DNA of 64,000 bases from Cadophora sp. MPI-SDFR-AT-0126 (lineage: Eukaryota > Ascomycota > Leotiomycetes > Helotiales > Ploettnerulaceae), in contig JAGMVK010000016.1 in NCBI GenBank assembly GCA_020747065.1, positions 310,001 to 374,000 of the forward strand, in the 5' to 3' direction. Numbering within the stretch: the first letter of the stretch is position 1; the number at the start of each line of letters is the position of its first letter. The position numbers were made by a program, and so were the translations under genes. Under the pieces are notes generated by a model, which worked only from the letters and a program-made list of their open reading frames with translations, made no database searches and was not told the DNA's origin. Of the stretch, positions 59,174 through 64,000 are shown piece after piece.

Positions 59174-61416
59174 ATGGACTCCTATTCGCCTCAAGATGGC
59201 GAATCCAGGCGAAAGCGTCGCCGACAGTCAATGTCTTCCGCCAGCATGGCAGGCGCTTCTCCCCAAGAGCTCGGTCACATGAGACCAAGTCTCTCAAAAG
59301 GCTCTTCAAGCTTCGTCGGAAGTGGCAGTGGTATATACTTCGTACGAACTGTGCAGTCGGCCTTCACCAGAAACTACCGGCGAGAGAGCGAGGCCATGGA
59401 TGATGCGCTTGTTCCAGGAGAAGACGATCGTCTCCAAACTGGAAGTCCTTCGGGTTGTATCTGGTACCCCAATGAGATTATTCAGCTCTCTGATACTCAT
59501 TCTTCGCAAGCTATGTCATTCGATGATCTTGCCTGCTGGAGCAAACAATATTGGGACAATTGGCATCCTCCCTTTCCGTTTCTCCATGCGCCGAGTATCC
59601 TTGGCGTACTTGAAAGGGTATCGCTAGATGGAATATATAGCCTCACCCTAGTTGATTCGATTACTGTCCGTTCAGTATTGTCAATATCGATGGCTGATCG
59701 AAGACAAATGCCTCCGACCCGTGGAAAGCTCGTGCCATCAAATTTGGTCTTCAATACCGTTGACGATGCGATATCCTGCTTGACGCCAATACTCCTTCAA
59801 CCATCAACACTTGCAAGTCTTCAAGCTCTTGTTGCAATACAATTATTTTTGGTGTCGATGTTGCGATTGAATGCTGCTTCAAGAGTTGGTGGTTTGATAA
59901 CTAGGATCGCCTTCCAACTTGGGCTCCATAGATGTCCATCTAGATTCAAGCAATTTTCTGTTTCTGATGCGGACATGCGTAGGCGACTCTTTTGGGCCAT
60001 CTACAGTCTCGAGAGATATCTATCCCAGTCTCTCGGCCTTCCACTCGACATCAAAGACGACGATGTTGATGTTTGCTATTCTGACCAAGAGCTCCACGAA
60101 GGCGATCTTGGCGGAGTTCAAAATGTCCAGCAGCCTCATGGTAATTAGCCCACGGCCGGTGCGGAAACATGCTGACTCCCTCAGACCCCCGACTACTCTT
60201 GCTCCCCGCGTTTCTTGCCAGGCATGGCTACATCAAAGGCTTGATCCTGGAGCTTCGTCACAAATCGGTGATGCATCGGACCACCGATCAAGACGAGGTC
60301 GCTCATGTTGATTCGGAGATCTCAAAATGGTGGAATGAAGCCCAAGACTTGCTAGATCCGCACTACATGGAAAATGAGGTACCGAACGGAGATTTGGCCA
60401 GCCAGGGAAACGCTTCGTCTTTGAAAGAGTCACAGAAACTTCTCTTGATTGTGCAAAAGCACGAGTCAACAATCCTCCTCAATCGACCAGTCATCACGTC
60501 AGCGCCAAATTCTTCTTTGTTTTCATCTGCAATGCAGAAGTGCATCGGAGCCTCAAAACAGATTGTTTCCAAAGTATATCTACACTTACAAACAGGTATG
60601 GATGAAGTCGGTTCACGTGATGGACGCATCCTCAATCCGCTCTGCTGGCCTGGCTTTACTTGGTGCATTTGGATGAGGTACTTGTGGATCCCGATGTGAT
60701 ACAACAGAATGCTAATTCTCTCCACAGCGGGTTGATACTCGTATATGCTGCATCAGAGGGCCATTATTCGCTCCAAATAGCTCAACGGTCGGTGAAATAT
60801 CCTTGCTGACTGATTAACGTGTCTTATTTTCCATAGGGACGCCGAGCGATGCATTAAGATCTTGGAGATCCTAGCTATGAGAGGGAGTGTCTGGCCAGGA
60901 GCATGTGCGTCCGCTTTGAGAGATTTGCATAAAGCCCTAGCAAGCAAGTCTCTCAACAGCACCCTTGATATGCCTCGAGCGGTGCAATCACCAAGGAGCA
61001 GTAATCCGAGACCGACCGAAACTCCCCACACGAACTCGAATGTGTTACAAAATCGCCAAAGACAACAAGTAAATGACATTCGACCCGGAGGTTTACTACG
61101 AGAGTCTGAGTCTACATCTCCATCAACAGCAAATCCAGACGTCAGACCCATGAGCTCGCAGCATTCCACTCAACTAGGCAGTATTCAGGGTGGTACTGGG
61201 GCCCAGAGGTCAGCTTCCGGAGCCTCTTTGTCTCAAGCGGCTGCGAACACTTTTCAGCCGGACCAATATACTGACGCGATGCCGTTTGGCATGGTGAATG
61301 ACATGTACGACGTAGGAGACCAGTTTGATGGTGTTGGAGATATCTTTCAGTTGATGGATGCGTCTTATCAACTGGGCGAGCAGATGTTCGAGCCAAATTT
61401 CTCTGTTCAATCTTAG
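59174..61416 (+). CDS. fungal MHR-domain transcription regulator lacking a zinc cluster (699 aa)
   Basis: Four exons: 59174-60140, 60185-60677, 60728-60787 and 60837-61416; phases close exactly. The fungal-specific transcription factor domain (PF04082-type, also called MHR) is clear: WHPPFPFLHAPSIL, ITRIAFQLGLHRCPSRF, DADMRRRLFWAIYSLERYLS, QSLGLPLDIKDDDVDV. Such proteins normally begin with a Zn2Cys6 cluster, often right after a basic block. Here the basic block is present (SRRKRRRQS) but the next cysteine is about 75 residues later, so the DNA-binding domain is missing. An in-frame TAG lies directly before the ATG; an upstream coding exon is possible only through the CATAG acceptor at the start codon, and no zinc cluster was found there. 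The C-terminal region is Ser/Gln-rich and acidic. Confidence 0.85.
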
Positions 61417-61790
61417 TTATTGTCGGCGCTACTGTCTTCGTAAGATGCAGTATAGGTCTCTGTTTCTCAGCAAAAGCAGTGTCCAGGGATTGTCGAAGCC
61501 GACTTGCCCGTCTGAGATCAGCAGCTAGACCTGGAATGAGTGACGATTTTTACTTATGGAGTTCAAGCCTTCTGGAGCTGTGGGGCCCAAAAAATTTCAC
61601 TATCGCGTGTGGTGAGTGCTTTTTATTTCACAGAAAAGATGTCCAGACTTGAGCTTTTATATGAACAAGTCGTCTTGTATACCTGGGAGGCACAAATGGA
61701 ATGTCAAACCAAGGACAAGGATGAGCTTCATAAGGTCATATACTACATCAAGAATGTTACAACATAAAGCAAGCCGAAACAACCGCTCAA
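61417..61790. other. intergenic between convergent MHR and dehydrogenase genes
   Basis: About 370 bases, two 3' ends facing. No gene seen. Confidence 0.5.
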
Positions 61791-63071
61791 TCATAGAGTC
61801 TTAGGCTTCCCGAGTCTCGCTTCGATTTCTTTGCAAACAGCTGTCGTCACCTCAACAGTGGTCGCCGATCCACCAAGATCCTTAGTCATGATGCCCTGTT
61901 CGCAAACACTCTCAACAATATCCAAAAGACTGTCAGCTGCCTCCTTCTCTCCAAGCCATGTCAACATCTCACAAGCGGTCCAAAATGTGGCGACCGGATT
62001 TGCTAAGTTTCAGTCAGTACAGGTCTTTGTTGTTGGATTGGAATGTTCTTACCAATTCCCATTCCAGTGATATCGAATGCGGAACCGTGTATGGGCTCAA
62101 ACATTGAAGGATTCTCTCTTGTTGGATCGAGGTTACTGGTTGGTGCAATGCCGATGGATCCTGCAAGTGCTGCTGCGAGATCCGACAAGATATCCGCATG
62201 CTGGAGAAAATTTAGCCAAAAGAATCTACCTGACGTCAACAATTCACTTACCAGATTGGTAGCCACGATCGTATCCAGCGACTCAGGTTTCAACACCATC
62301 CTCACAGTCATAGCATCAACAAGCATCTTGTCGACCGTCACATCCGGAAAGTCCTTGGCCACCTCGGAAGCAATAGCATCCCACATGACCATTCCGTTCC
62401 TCTGTGCATTACTCTTCGTCACAACCGTAAGATGCTTCTTCGGCCTCCCCTTTGCAACCTCAAACGCAAATCGAATGATCCTCTCCACACTATGGCGTGT
62501 GAAAATCGACACTTCCGTCGCGACCTCCCACGGCTGATTGGTGTGAGACCGTCCGCCGTGACCGGCATACTCGCCCTCGCTGTTCTCGCGGACAATCACC
62601 CAGTCTAGCTCGCCGGCTTTGCAATTCCGTAGTGGTGATTGAGTACCCTTGAAGACTTTTGTCGGGCGCACGTTGGCGTATTGTTGAAGAGGTTGGCAGA
62701 TTGCTAGACGGAGCTGCCAAAGAGAAATGTGATCGGGAACATCTATACTGCGTAAGTCAAGCCTCCAAAGGAATGATCGACTCCTAGGAGCTGAATCATA
62801 TTTACGTACCAGGAGCACCAACAGCACCGAATAAAATGGCATCGAATTTCTTCAGAGTCGTCAATGCATCATCTGGCATGTATTTCCCAGTCTTCTTGTA
62901 AGTGTCGCTGCTCCAGTCGAAATTGGTGAAGTCGAGGTCAAATGTCTTGAGTGTTTCGGCGAGTTTCTTGAGAACTGTGACGCCAGCTTCGATTACCTCT
63001 GGGCCGATACCGTCGGCTGGGATTGAAGCAATCCGGTAGGTTGGCTGGGCTTGGAGGAGTGAGGGACTCAT
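61791..63071 (-). CDS. tartrate/D-malate dehydrogenase-family enzyme (TtuC/DmlA type)
   Basis: Four exons: 63071-62810, 62742-62252, 62200-62053 and 62002-61791, giving 370 aa with exact phases. It belongs to the isopropylmalate/isocitrate dehydrogenase superfamily. The subgroup signature is that of tartrate dehydrogenase/decarboxylase and D-malate dehydrogenase: PDHISLWQLRLAICQPLQQY, ANVRPTKVF, ELDWVIVRENSEGEYAGHGG, then VTKSNAQRNGMVMWD, HADILSDLAAALAGS and FEPIHGSAFDITG. The metal-binding Asp residues (in HADILSDLAA) and the Lys/Asn of TKSNA are intact. Such enzymes use NAD+ with a divalent cation; bacterial TtuC oxidises tartrate and can decarboxylate meso-tartrate to D-glycerate. True IPM dehydrogenase is less likely because of the SLW/ANVRP region. 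Divergent from a glycerate-kinase-like gene. Confidence 0.9.
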
Positions 63072-63507
63072 TTTGATGCTGTCTTTCTTTTGAAGGTTGG
63101 TGAAGATGAAGATGCTAATTCAAAAACGTCTGGATTTCAAAAGATGGTGAGTGAGAAGTAATTGAACCGTTGGCAAGATATAAATGCAAAACATTCGAGG
63201 CAAGTTAAAGTCGAGAAGTGGTGGCTTTGGTGGGGGTGTCAAGTGGCGCGGGGTCGAAAAAGATCGCTTCTCCGGAGGGGAGCTGCCGGCGTTTCGCTTC
63301 TCCGAAGCCTGTTGACGTCGTTCTTCGAGCTCCACCCCAGCCCGTGAGATCCATGACAATTCTGTGTGAGAATCTGTGCCGCAAATGTATCCAACTGAGA
63401 CTGCATATTGCGGGGTTCTTGATAATATTTTTGAAAGAAATGTTTCGGTGGATCTCCTCTTGACTCTTACCTACATCAAGGTCACGAATTGAAAGGGAAA
63501 GTTTGAA
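63072..63507. promoter_or_regulatory. divergent promoter region, dehydrogenase / glycerate kinase-like
   Basis: 436 bases between divergent starts, so the two genes are well placed for shared control. No motif identified. Confidence 0.5.
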
Positions 63508-64000
63508 ATGAGGGATTCCCGAGCAGATATCGTTCTGGAGCATGTCTTTCCACTTATCCAAGAAAAAGTAAATCGCCAGTCCCACAGAGAAGGTCAACGT
63601 CCCTTCATCCTAGGAGTCACTGGTTTACAAGGTACAGTCTCTCCGTTCTCCTCAAATCTGGATTAATTCTCAAGCGAATGTTTACCCCTCCAGGATCCGG
63701 AAAATCTTACCTCGCATTTGCACTTGCTAGAGAATTATGCGAAGAGTATCAGTACAACGCCATTGAAGTCTCTCTCGATGATTTCTATCTCCCGCATGTC
63801 GAGCGGGAAGCTCTACGGCTGCAGAACCCTGAGATCAAATTGCTCGGCGCAAGAGGACAGCCGGGCACTCATGATGTTCAATTAGCGAGAGAGTTCTTCG
63901 AGCAATTCGAGAAGTTAGAGGGCGACATATGGATCCCGTCTTTCGACAAGAGTCTCTTCCAAGGTGACGGTGATCGGCTACCTCGAGATCAGTGGAAAGT
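63508..64000 (+). CDS. tda10: Tda10/D-glycerate 3-kinase-like P-loop kinase (partial, runs off the window)
   Basis: Exon 1 63508-63631 and exon 2 from 63694 past the window end. The junction lies inside the Walker A motif: LGVTGLQ then GSGKSYLAFAL. Later blocks are EVSLDDFYLPHVEREALR, NPEIKLLGARGQPGTHDV and IPSFDKSLFQGDGDRLP, which match the yeast Tda10/plant D-glycerate 3-kinase family of P-loop kinases. The plant member phosphorylates D-glycerate to 3-phosphoglycerate in the last step of photorespiration. The fungal substrate is less well established. It is divergent from the tartrate dehydrogenase-like gene, whose family can make D-glycerate. Confidence 0.9.

Overview
This window is nuclear DNA of a filamentous ascomycete (Pezizomycotina). 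The evidence is many short GT-AG introns (mostly 45-110 nt) with RCTRAC-type branch points, fungal-only gene families (MHR and Zn2Cys6 regulators, a TAZ1-type telomere protein, a Vps62-like protein, an ASH1-type SET protein) and a eukaryotic tRNA-Leu with an intron. The protein style suggests Leotiomycetes/Helotiales, but that is an inference. Gene models were built by hand from splice signals and reading-frame phase. Nearly every exon chain closes in frame, and exon coordinates are given in each entry.

Left part (1-29 kb), mostly housekeeping genes: a partial L-rhamnose mutarotase, an intact atypical kinase, a Golgi Gdt1 Ca/Mn transporter divergent from a TAZ1-like telomere-binding protein, a Vps62-like protein, a three-exon 57-aa gene, a large regulator with a central zinc cluster, a tetraspanin divergent from sorting nexin SNX3, the mitochondrial pyrimidine nucleotide carrier RIM2, and an ASH1-type H3K36 methyltransferase.

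Middle part (29-49 kb), a mosaic: conserved genes (tRNA-Leu(AAG), palmitoyltransferase ERF2, a small mitochondrial membrane protein, O-mannosyltransferase PMT2, a dienelactone hydrolase) are separated by gene-poor stretches that hold decayed genes. These include a kinase-like relic with two frameshifts, a protein relic with three in-frame stops, and a 2OG-oxygenase-like pseudogene with two TAG codons, damaged splice sites and a lost iron ligand.

Right part (49-64 kb): an unrecognised Pro/Glu-rich protein; ISD11 (Fe-S cluster assembly) divergent from MET3 (ATP sulfurylase); then four genes that may form a functional unit. A 315-aa protein with a Zn2Cys6 DNA-binding domain but no visible MHR is divergent from a 699-aa protein with an MHR but no zinc cluster. 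Next come a tartrate/D-malate dehydrogenase-family enzyme and, divergent from it, a D-glycerate kinase-like gene that runs off the window. Tartrate dehydrogenases of this family can form D-glycerate, the substrate of the neighbouring kinase, so a small tartrate-to-glycolysis module with a two-part regulator is the main hypothesis from this window.
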